Source: Hyphomicrobiales bacterium
Lineage (GTDB): Bacteria; Pseudomonadota; Alphaproteobacteria; Rhizobiales; Rhizobiaceae
NCBI GenBank assembly: GCA_900473805.1
Contig: UCMS01000027.1
Span: 186,001-250,000 of the forward strand
DNA length: 64,000 bases
Direction: 5' to 3'
Shown here: positions 28,521 to 37,906 of the stretch, piece by piece
How positions within the stretch are numbered: the first letter of the stretch is position 1
Layout: each line of letters begins with the position of its first letter
Notes under the pieces: generated by a model
Seen by the model: only the letters and a program-made list of their open reading frames with translations
Told to the model about the DNA's origin: nothing
Databases searched by the model: none
Made by a program: the position numbers and the translations under genes

Positions 28521-28754
28521 ATGATCACTGCAACCCGATCCGATCAGGACATGCGTCGAACCCGCGACCGCCAGTCCGAGCGCCAGAACATGCGGCGTCT
28601 CTACCTGCTCCTTTATCCGCTGTGCCTGTTCGCCGCGGTCACGTCCCGGCTTGCAGGCCATGCCGAGGATACCGGCGAGCGACCGGCACAATCCGTTTTC
28701 GCCGAGGCCCGCTCTGCGGCCTATGCAGCTGCCGGCTACGCCTTCCACGCGTAG
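28521..28754 (+). CDS. pufQ: PufQ, photosystem assembly protein
   Basis: PufQ is a small membrane protein needed for normal bacteriochlorophyll synthesis and delivery; it heads the puf transcript. The 77-aa product has a central hydrophobic helix (RRLYLLLYPLCLFAAVTSRL) and a C-terminal box SVFAEARSAAYAAAGYAF. GGAGGTGA 6 nt before the ATG at 28521 fixes the start, although the frame is open back to 28473. The length equals typical PufQ. Confidence 0.85.
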   Translation: MITATRSDQDMRRTRDRQSERQNMRRLYLLLYPLCLFAAVTSRLAGHAEDTGERPAQSVFAEARSAAYAAAGYAFHA

Positions 28755-28765
28755 CCCGATTCCTT

Positions 28766-28788
28766 TGCCGGTGTTCTCGACACCGGCA
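28766..28788 (+). other. pufQ-pufB intercistronic stem-loop
   Basis: Perfect 9-bp hairpin TGCCGGTGT/ACACCGGCA around TCTCG. In purple bacteria a hairpin here protects or processes the pufBA message relative to pufQ. The function is inferred from position. Confidence 0.5.
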
Positions 28789-28827
28789 GAACCCGGCAGG
28801 TCCGTCAAACGGCCTTCCGAAACCCCG

Positions 28828-28844
28828 CCGCGGGGGCGCCGCGG
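28828..28844 (+). other. Second GC-rich stem-loop before pufB
   Basis: CCGCGG repeated around GGGCG forms a 6-bp GC hairpin, 25 nt before the pufB start and just upstream of its ribosome-binding site. It may shape pufB translation or 5' stability. Inferred. Confidence 0.4.
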
Positions 28845-28869
28845 TGTTCGAGACTAGGAGGTGAATTTG

Positions 28870-29091
28870 ATGGCTGAGACATCAAATGTTTCACTTTCGG
28901 GTCTGACCGAAAGCGAAGCGCGCGAGGTCCATGGATTCTTCATCCAAGGCTTCATGATATTCACGGCGATTGCCATCGTCGCGCATATCTTGGTCTGGAT
29001 GTGGCGTCCCTGGATCCCGGGGCCGGAAGGTTATAGCTCTCTCGAGAGCATTCACCAGACGGCTCTCACGCTTCTGCCGATGTTGGCCTGA
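28870..29091 (+). CDS. pufB: Light-harvesting 1 beta subunit PufB, with C-terminal extension
   Basis: PufB pairs with PufA to bind bacteriochlorophyll a and carotenoid in the LH1 ring around the reaction centre. The 73-aa protein has His21 and Mg-ligand His39 in the membrane helix, with the RPW motif at 46-48. AGGAGG immediately before fixes the ATG at 28870. It carries about 25 residues after the RPW motif ([20 protein letters not shown]...), longer than the roughly 50-aa PufB of Rhodobacter. The extension would be periplasmic. Confidence 0.92.
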   Translation: MAETSNVSLSGLTESEAREVHGFFIQGFMIFTAIAIVAHILVWMWRPWIPGPEGYSSLESIHQTALTLLPMLA

Positions 29092-29102
29092 GGAGGCGTG
29101 AT

Positions 29103-29300
29103 ATGTGGAGAATCTGGCTTATGTTCGATCCGCGCAAGGCGCTGGTCGCACTGTCTGTGTTCCTTTTCACCCTCGCCATCCTGATCCACTTCATCCTGCT
29201 GAGCACGGAACGCTTCAACTGGCTGGAGGGCAAGCCCCTCACGACCAGTTCCATCGAGCATTCCCTCACTGAAGGTGTGGATCTCAGGCTGATCGGCTGA
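29103..29300 (+). CDS. pufA: Light-harvesting 1 alpha subunit PufA
   Basis: PufA is the alpha partner of LH1. The 65-aa protein begins [17 protein letters not shown], with Mg-ligand His29 in the membrane helix and Trp40 at +11, the position that hydrogen-bonds the B875 pigment and marks an LH1 rather than LH2 subunit. GAGGAGG precedes the ATG. It follows pufB by 11 nt and is separated from pufL by a hairpin. Confidence 0.95.
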   Translation: MWRIWLMFDPRKALVALSVFLFTLAILIHFILLSTERFNWLEGKPLTTSSIEHSLTEGVDLRLIG

Positions 29301-29310
29301 ACCCAGAACC

Positions 29311-29347
29311 GGCAGCGGGCGCAGCCCACAAGGTTTCGCCCGCCGCC
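29311..29347 (+). other. pufA-pufL intercistronic stem-loop
   Basis: An 11-bp stem with one mismatch (GGCAGCGGGCG pairing with CGCCCGCCGCC). In Rhodobacter, hairpins here block 3' decay and keep pufBA mRNA in excess of pufLM, which sets the LH1:RC ratio. The same function is inferred here. Confidence 0.6.
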
Positions 29348-29402
29348 AATCCTGCACGACCCGACATCGCCGCCTGGCTGATTACCTCTGGAGGAAACGA
29401 AC

Positions 29403-30248
29403 ATGGCGCTGCTGAGTTTTGAACGCAAATATCGCGTACGAGGCGGGACGCTGCTCGGAGGCGATCTCTTCGATTTCTGGGTAGGCCCCTTCTATGTGGG
29501 CTTCTTCGGCGTCACCACGGCCTTCTTCGCGATCCTCGGAACGGCCCTGCTGATCTACGGCGCGGCCATTGGTCCGACCTGGAACATCTGGCGCATTTCG
29601 ATTGCTCCACCCGATCTTTCCTACGGCCTGGCACTCGCACCGCTGAAGGAAGGCGGGCTTTGGCAGATCGTGACCGTCTGCGCGCTCGGCGCCTTCATTT
29701 CCTGGGCCCTGCGCGAAGTGGAAATCTGCCGCAAGCTCGGCATGGGCTACCACGTGCCCTTCGCCTTTTCCTTCGCGATTTTTGCCTATACGACGCTCGT
29801 CGTTTTCCGTCCGTTGCTGCTGGGCGCCTGGGGCCATGGCTTTCCCTACGGCATCTTCAGCCACCTCGATTGGGTGTCGAACGTCGGCTACCAATACCTG
29901 CACTTCCACTACAATCCCGCGCACATGATCGCGGTGACCTTCTTCTTCACCACGACCCTTGCGCTGTCCATGCATGGTGGCCTCATCCTTTCGGCCGCCA
30001 ATCCGGGCCCGTCGATCACCGAAGCCGGCAAACAGGCCGAGGTGAAGACACCGGAATATGAAGACACCTTCTTCCGCGACATCATCGGTTACTCGATCGG
30101 CACGCTGGGCATCCACCGCCTCGGCCTGATCCTGGCGCTGAACGCGGGCTTCTGGAGCGCCGTCTGCATCGTCATCAGCGGGCCGTTCTGGAATCAGGGC
30201 TGGCCGCAATGGTGGAACTGGTGGCTTCAGCTGCCGATCTGGAACTGA
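29403..30248 (+). CDS. pufL: Reaction centre L subunit PufL
   Basis: PufL is one half of the type II reaction-centre core in the inner membrane. The 281-aa protein has accessory bacteriochlorophyll His154 (SHLDWVS), special-pair His174 (NPAHMIA), iron ligands His191 (SMHGG) and His238 (GIHRLG). A loop of about seven extra residues before EDTFFRD explains the offset from Rhodobacter numbering. GGAGG precedes the ATG. It is followed by pufM 13 nt later. Confidence 0.98.
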   Translation: MALLSFERKYRVRGGTLLGGDLFDFWVGPFYVGFFGVTTAFFAILGTALLIYGAAIGPTWNIWRISIAPPDLSYGLALAPLKEGGLWQIVTVCALGAFISWALREVEICRKLGMGYHVPFAFSFAIFAYTTLVVFRPLLLGAWGHGFPYGIFSHLDWVSNVGYQYLHFHYNPAHMIAVTFFFTTTLALSMHGGLILSAANPGPSITEAGKQAEVKTPEYEDTFFRDIIGYSIGTLGIHRLGLILALNAGFWSAVCIVISGPFWNQGWPQWWNWWLQLPIWN

Positions 30249-30261
30249 GGGGGACCGGACC

Positions 30262-31227
30262 ATGTTCTTAGCGCAGTATCAAAACATCATCACGCCCATA
30301 CAGGTCAGCGGTCCGCTGGAAGAAGGCATGCCGCTACCCGCAGGCGACAGCCCGCGCGCCGGGAAGCCGTTTCTCGTCCGCCTGTTTGGGATGATCGGCA
30401 ACGCCCAGATCGGCCCGATCTACCTCGGCTATCTCGGCACATTGTCGCTGGTCTTTGGCTTCATTGCCTTCGAGATCATCGGCCTCAACATGCTGGCCTC
30501 CGTGGGCTGGGATCCGATCCAGTTCGTCCGGCAGCTCTTCTGGCTGGGGCTTGAGCCGCCACCGGCGAAATATGGCCTGAAAGTCCTGCCGCCCCTGGCG
30601 GAAGGCGGCTGGTGGCTGATCGCCGGCTTCTTCCTGACAACGTCGATCCTTCTGTGGTGGGCGCGCGTCTATCGCCGGGCCCGCCAGCTCGAAATGGGCA
30701 CCCATGTCGCCTGGGCCTTCGCCGCTGCGATCTGGCTCTTCCTGGTGCTGGGCTTCATCCGCCCACTGCTGATGGGGAACTTCTCGGAAGCCGTTCCCTT
30801 CGGCATCTTCCCGCATCTCGACTGGACGGCCGCCTTCTCGATCCGCTACGGCAATCTCTACTACAATCCCTTCCACTGCCTCTCGATCGTCTTCCTCTAT
30901 GGCTCGGTCCTGCTTTTTGCGATGCACGGCGCGACGATCCTGGCCGTCGGCAAATATGGCGGCGAGCGCGAGCTGGAACAGATCACCGATCGCGGCACAG
31001 CCTCTGAACGCGCGGCCCTCTTTTGGCGCTGGACCATGGGCTTCAACGCCACCATGGAATCCGTCCACCGCTGGGCCTGGTGGTTTGCGATCCTCACGCC
31101 CATCACCGGTGGTATCGGCATCCTGCTCACAGGCACCGTCGTCGACAACTGGTACCTCTGGGGCATCAATCACGGGATCGTCTCCCCGCTGCCGGGCTAT
31201 CCCGGTGTCGTCGACCCGGCGCTTTAA
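30262..31227 (+). CDS. pufM: Reaction centre M subunit PufM
   Basis: PufM pairs with PufL in the reaction centre. The 321-aa protein has His185 (PHLDWTA), special-pair His205 (NPFHCLS), iron ligands His222 (AMHGA), Glu235 in GGERELEQ and His269 (SVHRWAW). All functional ligands are intact, so the reaction centre should work. It is followed 11 nt later by pufC. Confidence 0.98.
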   Translation: MFLAQYQNIITPIQVSGPLEEGMPLPAGDSPRAGKPFLVRLFGMIGNAQIGPIYLGYLGTLSLVFGFIAFEIIGLNMLASVGWDPIQFVRQLFWLGLEPPPAKYGLKVLPPLAEGGWWLIAGFFLTTSILLWWARVYRRARQLEMGTHVAWAFAAAIWLFLVLGFIRPLLMGNFSEAVPFGIFPHLDWTAAFSIRYGNLYYNPFHCLSIVFLYGSVLLFAMHGATILAVGKYGGERELEQITDRGTASERAALFWRWTMGFNATMESVHRWAWWFAILTPITGGIGILLTGTVVDNWYLWGINHGIVSPLPGYPGVVDPAL

Positions 31228-31238
31228 GGAGAAGGACG

Positions 31239-32408
31239 ATGAAACTCTGGATTCCCTTCGCCGTATCCGCCGGCTCCCTGCTGACGATCGCAAGCTTCGT
31301 CGGCGCCGGCTGGGACGCGCCGCCGGTCGAGACCACGCAGATCGGCTATCGCGGCACGGGCATGTACATCCACCGCGATGTCGAAAAGCAGGAAGTGCTG
31401 AAGGCGGCGAACGTCGTGCCGCCAGCGCCTTGGCAGGCCGACCCGGCCGGTGACAAGGCCAAGGATCTCTACGAGAACGTTCAGGTTCTCGGCGATCTCT
31501 CGGACGATCAGTTCAACCAGTTCATGGCCTCGATCACCGAGTGGATCGCGCCGGAGGCCGGGTGCAACTACTGCCACAACCCGGAAAATCTCGCATCGGA
31601 CGAGATCTATCAGAAGGTCGTTGCCCGCCGCATGATCCAGATGACGCAGGCGATCAACGTCGATTGGAGCGCCCATGTGGGCCAGGTCGGCGCTACCTGC
31701 TACACCTGTCACCGCGGCCAGGCGATCCCCGCCAACTACTGGTACGAGGATCTCGAGCCGAAGCCGGCCGGTGGCATGACACAGAACCGTCAGGGACAGA
31801 ACGTCGTCGCCAAGTTTGGCGGCAATTCCTCGCTGCCGCAGAATGTGTTGAAGGACTACCTGCTCGACGCCAAGCAGATCCGCGTCCACTCAACGACCGC
31901 CCTGCCGACCGGCACAAACCTTGCCGGCACCAAGGAAACCGAGGCGACCTGGTCCCTGATGATGCATATGTCCGAGTCGCTCGGCGTGAACTGCACCACC
32001 TGCCACAACTCCAGAGCCTTCAACGCCTGGGATGAAAGCCCGCCGCAGCGCGTGACCGCCTGGCACGGCATCCGCATGGTGCGTGATATCAACGCCAACT
32101 ATATGGTTGGCCTCACACCGGTCTTCCCGGACACCCGCAAGGGACCGGAAGGCGATGTCTTCAAGGTCGGCTGCGCAACCTGCCATGCCGGCGTACAGAA
32201 GCCGCTCTACGGCGTCTCGATGCTGCAGGATTACGTCGACTCCCTGGCGAAGAAGGGGCCGACCGACGTCCCGGACTTCACGACCTACCAGCCCGGCACG
32301 ACGCAGCGCATGGCCCCGGCCGGCCAGAGCAGTGCACTGCAGACCAAGCCAACCTCCGAGACGGCAGCCGTCGTCCTGCCGGAGGCGAGCCAGACCGCCA
32401 ACGACTGA
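31239..32408 (+). CDS. pufC: Tetrahaem cytochrome subunit PufC of the reaction centre
   Basis: PufC is the periplasmic cytochrome c that re-reduces the special pair. The 389-aa protein has an N-terminal hydrophobic anchor (WIPFAVSAGSLLTIASFVGA) with no lipobox cysteine, so it is probably held by an uncleaved helix. Four CxxCH haem sites are seen: CNYCH (109-113), CYTCH (154-158), CTTCH (252-256) and CATCH (312-316). A Thr/Ala/Gln-rich C-terminal tail follows. GGAGAAGG precedes the ATG. The terminator lies just downstream. Confidence 0.97.
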   Translation: MKLWIPFAVSAGSLLTIASFVGAGWDAPPVETTQIGYRGTGMYIHRDVEKQEVLKAANVVPPAPWQADPAGDKAKDLYENVQVLGDLSDDQFNQFMASITEWIAPEAGCNYCHNPENLASDEIYQKVVARRMIQMTQAINVDWSAHVGQVGATCYTCHRGQAIPANYWYEDLEPKPAGGMTQNRQGQNVVAKFGGNSSLPQNVLKDYLLDAKQIRVHSTTALPTGTNLAGTKETEATWSLMMHMSESLGVNCTTCHNSRAFNAWDESPPQRVTAWHGIRMVRDINANYMVGLTPVFPDTRKGPEGDVFKVGCATCHAGVQKPLYGVSMLQDYVDSLAKKGPTDVPDFTTYQPGTTQRMAPAGQSSALQTKPTSETAAVVLPEASQTAND

Positions 32409-32434
32409 CGGCCTCCCAAGGCAGGCCGCAATGG

Positions 32435-32466
32435 GAAGGGGAGCTCACGGGCTCCCCTTCTTTTTT
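32435..32466 (+). terminator. Rho-independent terminator after pufC
   Basis: Perfect 10-bp stem GAAGGGGAGC/GCTCCCCTTC around TCACGG, followed by six T. It ends the bchCXYZ-pufQBALMC transcript, convergent with idi. Confidence 0.9.
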
Positions 32467-32602
32467 GCCGTGGCCGACTGGTTCAAGCGAAAGCATACCT
32501 GCCGGTTGCCGGTCGTCCGAGACCCCTTCCTCACAGGCCAAGCCCGACGGCTGCGACACAGCCACCGGTCATGTTCGAAAAAAGGCGGAAAGTAAGGGAA
32601 AA

Positions 32603-33136
32603 TCAGGCCGCTTCGGCGAAGCTCAGGCCCGGGAAGCGCTGCAGATAGATGCGGAACCACGGCGTGAAGTCCTGCGGGCGCTCGCGCACCTCCCGCATCA
32701 GATCTCGAGGGGAAATCCAGCGAACGGCCTCGACCTCGCCCTCGACGGGCGCAACCTTGAGCGTCCGGCTGTCAGCCTGGGCGCTGAAAAGCGTCACGCG
32801 CTCGTGCTCCTTGAGACCTTCGCCGACATCGGCCGCGTATTCGACGGTCTGATGGCGGGTGAGCGGCATGGTGAAGCCGAGCTCCTCGGTGAGGCGACGC
32901 TCAGCGCAATCCTCGACCGTTTCGTCCCAATGCGGATGCGTACAGCAGGTATTGGCCCAGAGACCGGCGCAATGATACTTGCTCGATGCGCGCTTCTGGA
33001 TCAGCAGCAGGTCACCGTCAAAGATGAAGACCGAGACGGCAAGATGCAGTTGTCCGTCGAGATGCGCCTGCATCTTTTCGATCGGATAAAGCGATCCGTC
33101 ACCGGCAACCGCCGGAATGTAAATGCTGTCCGTCAT
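32603..33136 (-). CDS. idi: Isopentenyl-diphosphate delta-isomerase Idi
   Basis: Idi interconverts IPP and DMAPP to feed GGPP synthesis. The 177-aa Nudix-fold type I enzyme has the catalytic-cysteine region GLWANTCCTHPHWDE and the Nudix-like box CAERRLTEELGF. The ATG at 33136 is chosen; the frame stays open upstream into hemA but without homology. It is the last gene of the bchF-...-hemA superoperon, 55 nt after hemA. Idi is often found in purple-bacterial clusters. Confidence 0.92.
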   Translation of the reverse strand: MTDSIYIPAVAGDGSLYPIEKMQAHLDGQLHLAVSVFIFDGDLLLIQKRASSKYHCAGLWANTCCTHPHWDETVEDCAERRLTEELGFTMPLTRHQTVEYAADVGEGLKEHERVTLFSAQADSRTLKVAPVEGEVEAVRWISPRDLMREVRERPQDFTPWFRIYLQRFPGLSFAEAA

Positions 33137-33191
33137 CCTGTCAGCGTCCAAACGAGTTCCTTGCGGCCTGCCGATACGGTCTTTGCTCGGC

Positions 33192-34409
33192 TTAGGCAAC
33201 CGCCCTGGCCAGCGCACACTTCGACCAGAGCGAACAGAGCGCCTCTGCGAGATGCTCGATATCCGCGTCCGTGTGCAGCGGCGTCGGCGTGATCCTGAGC
33301 CTTTCCTTGCCGACGGCAACCGTCGGATAGTTGATCGGCTGCACATAGATGCCGAAATCGTCGAGCAGCACGTCCGAGATCCATTTGCACTTCGCCGCAT
33401 TGCCAACCATGACCGGCACGATATGGCTCGGGTTCTGCATATGCGGAATCCCTCGCACGTCGAGCGCACGCCTCACCTTGGCGACCGTCGCCTGATGCAT
33501 ATGGCGCTCGAAGGGGCTTTCCTTGAGATGGCGGATCGACGCAGTGGCGCCTGCCGCCAGCGCCGGCGGGATTGCTGTCGTGAAGATGAAGCCGGAGGCG
33601 AAGGAGCGGACAAAATCGACCAGAACGGCCGGGCCGGTGATGTAGCCACCCATGACGCCGAAGGCCTTGCCGAGCGTACCCTCGATGACGGTCAGCCGAT
33701 CCATCAGGCCTTCGCGTTCGGCAACCCCACCACCGCGCGGACCGTACATGCCCACGGCATGAACCTCGTCGAGATAGGTCATTGCGCCAAACTGGTCGGC
33801 AACATCGCAGATCTCCTTGATCGGCGAGATGTCACCATCCATCGAATAGACGCTCTCGAAGGCAATGAGCTTCGGCGCTGCCGGATCGTCCGCCGCCATC
33901 AGCTCGCGCAGATGCTTGTAGTCGTTGTGGCGGAACTGGCGCTTGATGCAGCGCGAATGCCGGATGCCTTCGATCATCGACGCATGATTGAGCGAGTCCG
34001 AATAGCAAATGATGCCCGGGATCTTGGCAAGCAGCGTCCCGAGGGCCGCCCAGTTCGACACATAGCCGGAGGTGAAGATCAGCGCGCCTTCCTTGCCATG
34101 CAGATCGGCGAGTTCGCGCTCGAGCAGGACGTGATAGTGGTTCGTGCCGGAAATGTTGCGCGTACCGCCGGCACCGGCGCCGCACTTGCGCACGACCTCG
34201 ATCATCCGGTCGGTGACGAGTGGGTTCTGCCCCATGCCGAGATAGTCGTTCGAGCACCAGACGGTGACGTCCCGCACTGATCCATCGGCATTGTGGAATG
34301 CGGCTTTCGGAAAGGCCGAGCAGTGACGCTCGAGGTCCGCGAAAACGCGGTAATTGCCGGCGGTGTGGAGGCCGGCGAGCGCCTCTTCCATGTGCTGGAA
34401 AACATCCAT
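33192..34409 (-). CDS. hemA: 5-aminolevulinate synthase HemA
   Basis: HemA is the PLP-dependent enzyme that condenses glycine and succinyl-CoA to ALA (Shemin pathway), the first tetrapyrrole step. The 405-aa protein has [33 protein letters not shown] and the PLP-lysine region [14 protein letters not shown]. The ATG at 34409 has GAGGAAAG upstream and shares one base with the puhE stop. This is probably a second, photosynthesis-dedicated hemA. Confidence 0.96.
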   Translation of the reverse strand: MDVFQHMEEALAGLHTAGNYRVFADLERHCSAFPKAAFHNADGSVRDVTVWCSNDYLGMGQNPLVTDRMIEVVRKCGAGAGGTRNISGTNHYHVLLERELADLHGKEGALIFTSGYVSNWAALGTLLAKIPGIICYSDSLNHASMIEGIRHSRCIKRQFRHNDYKHLRELMAADDPAAPKLIAFESVYSMDGDISPIKEICDVADQFGAMTYLDEVHAVGMYGPRGGGVAEREGLMDRLTVIEGTLGKAFGVMGGYITGPAVLVDFVRSFASGFIFTTAIPPALAAGATASIRHLKESPFERHMHQATVAKVRRALDVRGIPHMQNPSHIVPVMVGNAAKCKWISDVLLDDFGIYVQPINYPTVAVGKERLRITPTPLHTDADIEHLAEALCSLWSKCALARAVA

Positions 34410-35308
34410 CAGTCTTTCCTCTTCCCGATCGTGTCTTGTCCAAGTGTTGTCCAGGAAGAGTGCGGCCCGGACACCGGCCCACTTTCCTTGAGTGCGGAGA
34501 CGCCATCCGCCGCAGGGCGAATGGCAAGATTGCCCCGGTCCTGCCGCGCCATGGCCCAGCGCCACAGCGCCGTGTCAGAAACGGGAAGAACGAGAACGAG
34601 ATGTTCGACGATGGCAAGCGCCATGAAGGTGGCGAGCAGCGTGTGGCCGACAACCGAATGGGCCTGGGTCGCCCGGTTCGCCCCGACCACCAGGACGGCA
34701 AAAAGGCCGGCTGCAATAGCCAGGAAGATCGGAAACAGCGGCGTCATCCGATCGGTCTTGAAATAGCTTTTGAGGTGCCGGATGCCCTTCGGCATCAACT
34801 CACTGACGGCATGCGGGGCACCGAGAAAGATCACCAACTTGGCGGAAATCCGCATGCCCCAGAGCAGCCCAAAGGCGGCAAGCCCAAAGAGATTGGCGGA
34901 GCCATCGAGCGCAAGCCACAGCGCAATCGCCGTCACCAGAATGGCGATCTCGTGATCGCTCACCGCCTCCCACGCGGCTCGGAAGCGGCGGAAGCCGGTC
35001 AGTCCGGGTGGGCATTCGCCGGTCCGACGCCCTGTCAGTATCCCTGTCAGGAAAGCGGCCTCATGCCAAGCCCAGACGAGCAGTGCACCGAAGAAGCCGA
35101 CATAGGAACCGAGCACAGTCGGTTCCTGCGCGCCCCGAAGCATGAGGATGAAGCCGAAGGCGCCGACCAGCGTCATCAGCGCCATCAATATGAGCCCCCT
35201 GCCCCGCGGTCCGTCGGACCGGTTGACCATGGCCAGCACCAGCCCGGTCGAAAGCCACCATACCGAGATGGCGACGAGTACGACGGCGAGCGGGTGGGTC
35301 AGGGTCAT
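34409..35308 (-). CDS. puhE: PuhE, photosynthetic complex assembly protein 2
   Basis: PuhE is a multi-pass inner-membrane protein that modulates bacteriochlorophyll supply for reaction-centre assembly. The 299-aa protein has about seven hydrophobic helices; segments include [21 protein letters not shown] and [22 protein letters not shown] precedes the ATG at 35308. It lies between acsF and hemA, the usual context of puhE. Confidence 0.88.
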   Translation of the reverse strand: MTLTHPLAVVLVAISVWWLSTGLVLAMVNRSDGPRGRGLILMALMTLVGAFGFILMLRGAQEPTVLGSYVGFFGALLVWAWHEAAFLTGILTGRRTGECPPGLTGFRRFRAAWEAVSDHEIAILVTAIALWLALDGSANLFGLAAFGLLWGMRISAKLVIFLGAPHAVSELMPKGIRHLKSYFKTDRMTPLFPIFLAIAAGLFAVLVVGANRATQAHSVVGHTLLATFMALAIVEHLVLVLPVSDTALWRWAMARQDRGNLAIRPAADGVSALKESGPVSGPHSSWTTLGQDTIGKRKD

Positions 35309-35318
35309 GGCGATCTCC

Positions 35319-36428
35319 TCACCAGACCGGTTGCAAGCGCGAGGTGGCGGGAATTGTGTTCGACTTCGTCGGGATCGCATACATCCTGACAAAATTGACG
35401 GCAGCAGCGGCCGACCAGAAGCCCCTGGCGATCTTGCCCGTGAGGCCGCCCTTCGCGTCGGCTGCCATCACCTTGCGGTTGATCCGCTCCATCCGGCGGA
35501 AGCCTTCATGCAGGGCCGGATTGTCGAGATCGAGCACGAGCGGGAAGCACTGGCGCGAGATCTCGCTCGTCAACCGGAAGACCTTCATGTCGTAATCGTC
35601 GATATCGACGCCAAGCCCCTTGTGGAAGGCTGGCCGCATGTGATCGCGCACATACATGGTGGCGAAGACGGCCAGCAGGAAGAACTTGATCCAGTACTTG
35701 TTCAGCCCCTCCATCAGCCGCTTGTCGGAGCGGATGATCAGCGAGAAAGCCTCGCCGTGGGAGAACTCGTCATTGCACCACTGGCGGAACCACTTGAAGA
35801 TCGGGTGGAAGCGCTGCTCGGGATGCTTTTCGAGATGCCGGAAGATGGTGATGTAGCGGGCATAGCCGATCTTCTCGGAAAGATAGGTCGCGTAGTAGAT
35901 GAACTTCGGCTTGAAAAAGGTGTACTTCTTCGCCTTGGCGAGAAAGCCCATGTTCACGCCGATGCCGAAATCCTTCAGCGCATCGTTGATAAAGCCGGCA
36001 TGGCGGGATTCGTCGCGGCTCATATAGCCGAAGAGCTCGCAGATCTCCTGGTTCTTGCCGCGACGCTTCATCTCCTTGTAGAGCACGCAGCCTGAGAATT
36101 CCGACGTCAGCGACGAGACGAGGAAGTCGATGAATTCCTCGCGAAGGTCCTCAGGCAGCGCATCGATATCGATGTCGTCCCAGTCTTCGTTGCGCTTGAA
36201 GTGGCCGCGGTTCGGATCGCTCTTCATCTGCGCGATCAACACATCCCATTCGGCGCGGACCGGCTCGACATTGATCTTGTCCATCTCGTCGAAATCGGTG
36301 GTGTAGAAACGCGGTGTCAGCATGGTCGAGACGAGCGCGCTGCGGGTCGTGTCGTTGACCCCGGCCATGCGCTCCTCGACGGTCGGCTCGTGATCGGAAA
36401 GATCAGCAGGCGAAACGTGATTGTTCAT
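35319..36428 (-). CDS. acsF: AcsF, oxygen-dependent Mg-protoporphyrin IX monomethyl ester cyclase
   Basis: AcsF is the di-iron monooxygenase that forms the isocyclic E ring using O2. The 369-aa protein has the two Glu/His di-iron boxes, SRDESRHAGF and CNDEFSHGEAF, plus SEFSGCVLYKE. The ATG at 36428 overlaps the preceding gene by ATGA and is preceded by GAGAGGG. It is the only cyclase gene seen in the cluster, implying that ring E formation depends on oxygen. Confidence 0.96.
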   Translation of the reverse strand: MNNHVSPADLSDHEPTVEERMAGVNDTTRSALVSTMLTPRFYTTDFDEMDKINVEPVRAEWDVLIAQMKSDPNRGHFKRNEDWDDIDIDALPEDLREEFIDFLVSSLTSEFSGCVLYKEMKRRGKNQEICELFGYMSRDESRHAGFINDALKDFGIGVNMGFLAKAKKYTFFKPKFIYYATYLSEKIGYARYITIFRHLEKHPEQRFHPIFKWFRQWCNDEFSHGEAFSLIIRSDKRLMEGLNKYWIKFFLLAVFATMYVRDHMRPAFHKGLGVDIDDYDMKVFRLTSEISRQCFPLVLDLDNPALHEGFRRMERINRKVMAADAKGGLTGKIARGFWSAAAAVNFVRMYAIPTKSNTIPATSRLQPVW

Positions 36429-36730
36429 GACAATGCCCTCTCGGTGAAGCTGAATTCGCACAATTCCATCATGTCGAGATCGCCGGTCGCACGGATCCAG
36501 GCCCGTTCCAGCGCACCCGCCCGGGTGATCGTCGCCTTGCGGCGAAAGTTCTGGCTGGAGCCATAGGGGATCTGGACCGGCGCGCCATGCACCTGCACCT
36601 CGTCACCGGGATGCACCACCACGCCATTGTCGAACCTAAGATGCGCGCCAAGCGCCTCGAAGGTGTTGTTGATCTCGACGGTACAATCGACCGTCTCCTT
36701 CCGTCGCATCAAGGCAAAGACCGGGTTCAT
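36425..36730 (-). CDS. bciE: BciE, likely small subunit of the aerobic cyclase
   Basis: A 101-aa soluble protein immediately upstream of acsF and overlapping it by ATGA. It has a compact beta-rich sequence (VVVHPGDEVQVHGAPVQIPYG) and no membrane helix. A protein of this size at this locus (BciE) is required for AcsF activity in Rhodobacter sphaeroides, so the assignment rests on size, position and that knowledge. Direct motif evidence is weak. Confidence 0.65.
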   Translation of the reverse strand: MNPVFALMRRKETVDCTVEINNTFEALGAHLRFDNGVVVHPGDEVQVHGAPVQIPYGSSQNFRRKATITRAGALERAWIRATGDLDMMELCEFSFTERALS

Positions 36731-37221
36731 TGGCTTTCTCCTCCCTGTGAGCCCAGAAGGGCTTCGAATGCGGCCACGTTGTCGGGGCCGAAGGCATCCA
36801 GATAGATCCGTTCACCGGTACCGATGTCCGACAGGCTGACGGCACCGGCCTCCCATTTGATCAGGCGGTAAGGCGTCTCAAACGGCACCTTGGCCACCTG
36901 ACGCATGCGTTCGAACGCCCGCAGCGATCCTCGGACAAAGCCGCCGGCCTGGGGCCCGTAGCTTGCGATCTCCCGGCGCGTCGCGACGTCCGTGACGACG
37001 ACAAAGTCCGAGGTGCTGCGTGTAATCATCAGGTCACGGATGGCGACCGGCGCACCGAGCTGTTGCTTGACAAGACCGAGCCCCGTCGTCTGGCCGAAGA
37101 CGATCGCACCGGCCGTAAAGGCGAGCAGACCGACCAGACCGAAGAACAGGCCGCGCGGCAGCCGGTTCGGCGTCTTGCCCTTGCGGTCCGCCCAGTAGCC
37201 GAGATGCGAGGCCGATCCCAT
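36727..37221 (-). CDS. puhC: PuhC, photosynthetic complex assembly protein
   Basis: PuhC helps assemble the RC-LH1 core. The 164-aa protein has a short cytoplasmic N-terminus, one transmembrane helix (about 25-45, GLFFGLVGLLAFTAGAIVF) and a periplasmic domain containing GFVRGSLRAFERMRQ. AGGGAGCG precedes the ATG at 37221. It overlaps bciE by ATGA. Confidence 0.9.
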   Translation of the reverse strand: MGSASHLGYWADRKGKTPNRLPRGLFFGLVGLLAFTAGAIVFGQTTGLGLVKQQLGAPVAIRDLMITRSTSDFVVVTDVATRREIASYGPQAGGFVRGSLRAFERMRQVAKVPFETPYRLIKWEAGAVSLSDIGTGERIYLDAFGPDNVAAFEALLGSQGGESQ

Positions 37222-37231
37222 GACGCGCTCC

Positions 37232-37906
37232 CTATTCCGCGGCGACGACGGAGGGCGGCAGGGCGCGTCCCGTCGTTTCCTCAACGATGATCCGCGGCTG
37301 TTCGGCACGGGCACCGCGATACTGACCGACCGCGGCCGACAACACGCCTGCGACTTTCTCCGCGTCTGCCAAGCAGATCAGGCTGGGCTCCGGCTTCGAG
37401 AAGCGGAAACCGCGCACATGCGGCCACTGGATGAGCCAGGACAGACGCTGACCCGGCAGAAGGGCAATCGCTATGACCCCGGCCTTCTCACCGATCTTGG
37501 CGAGCGCAACGCTGTCGATCTGGCGAAACGGTAGGTTGAGCGTCATCGAGATCGCGACGCCGAAGCGCATCACGACGCGCTCGGTGGTGATCGTATAAAG
37601 CGTGGTCTTCTCGACCGCCCAGGCAAACAGCTCGATCATGCCGATGAGCACACCGGCCAGTGCCGTGAGCACGGAAACCGAGAAAAGGATGCCGCCCGCC
37701 GGCTGCCCGTCATTCCAGCCGGCCACGACAGCCCAGCTCGCCAGGATCAGAAAATAGCCGACGATCCAGCGGATCTTCAGAAGATGCCGGGCAACGAGAG
37801 CCGAAGACGGCCGCCCCTGCCAGAGGATAACCTCGCCAACCGGCGGCACGCCGGGAAGCCCCGGCAGTGGCTCGATTTCATGTTCTCTGATGACGAACTG
37901 GCTCAC
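37232..37906 (-). CDS. puhB: PuhB, reaction centre assembly protein
   Basis: PuhB is a membrane protein that promotes reaction-centre assembly. The 224-aa protein has three hydrophobic helices (about 47-100), an EEDVxx-free N-terminus with GEVILWQGRP and a PH-like cytoplasmic region with TLYTITTERVVMRFGVAI. It overlaps puhA by ATGA and ends 10 nt before puhC. Confidence 0.93.
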   Translation of the reverse strand: MSQFVIREHEIEPLPGLPGVPPVGEVILWQGRPSSALVARHLLKIRWIVGYFLILASWAVVAGWNDGQPAGGILFSVSVLTALAGVLIGMIELFAWAVEKTTLYTITTERVVMRFGVAISMTLNLPFRQIDSVALAKIGEKAGVIAIALLPGQRLSWLIQWPHVRGFRFSKPEPSLICLADAEKVAGVLSAAVGQYRGARAEQPRIIVEETTGRALPPSVVAAE

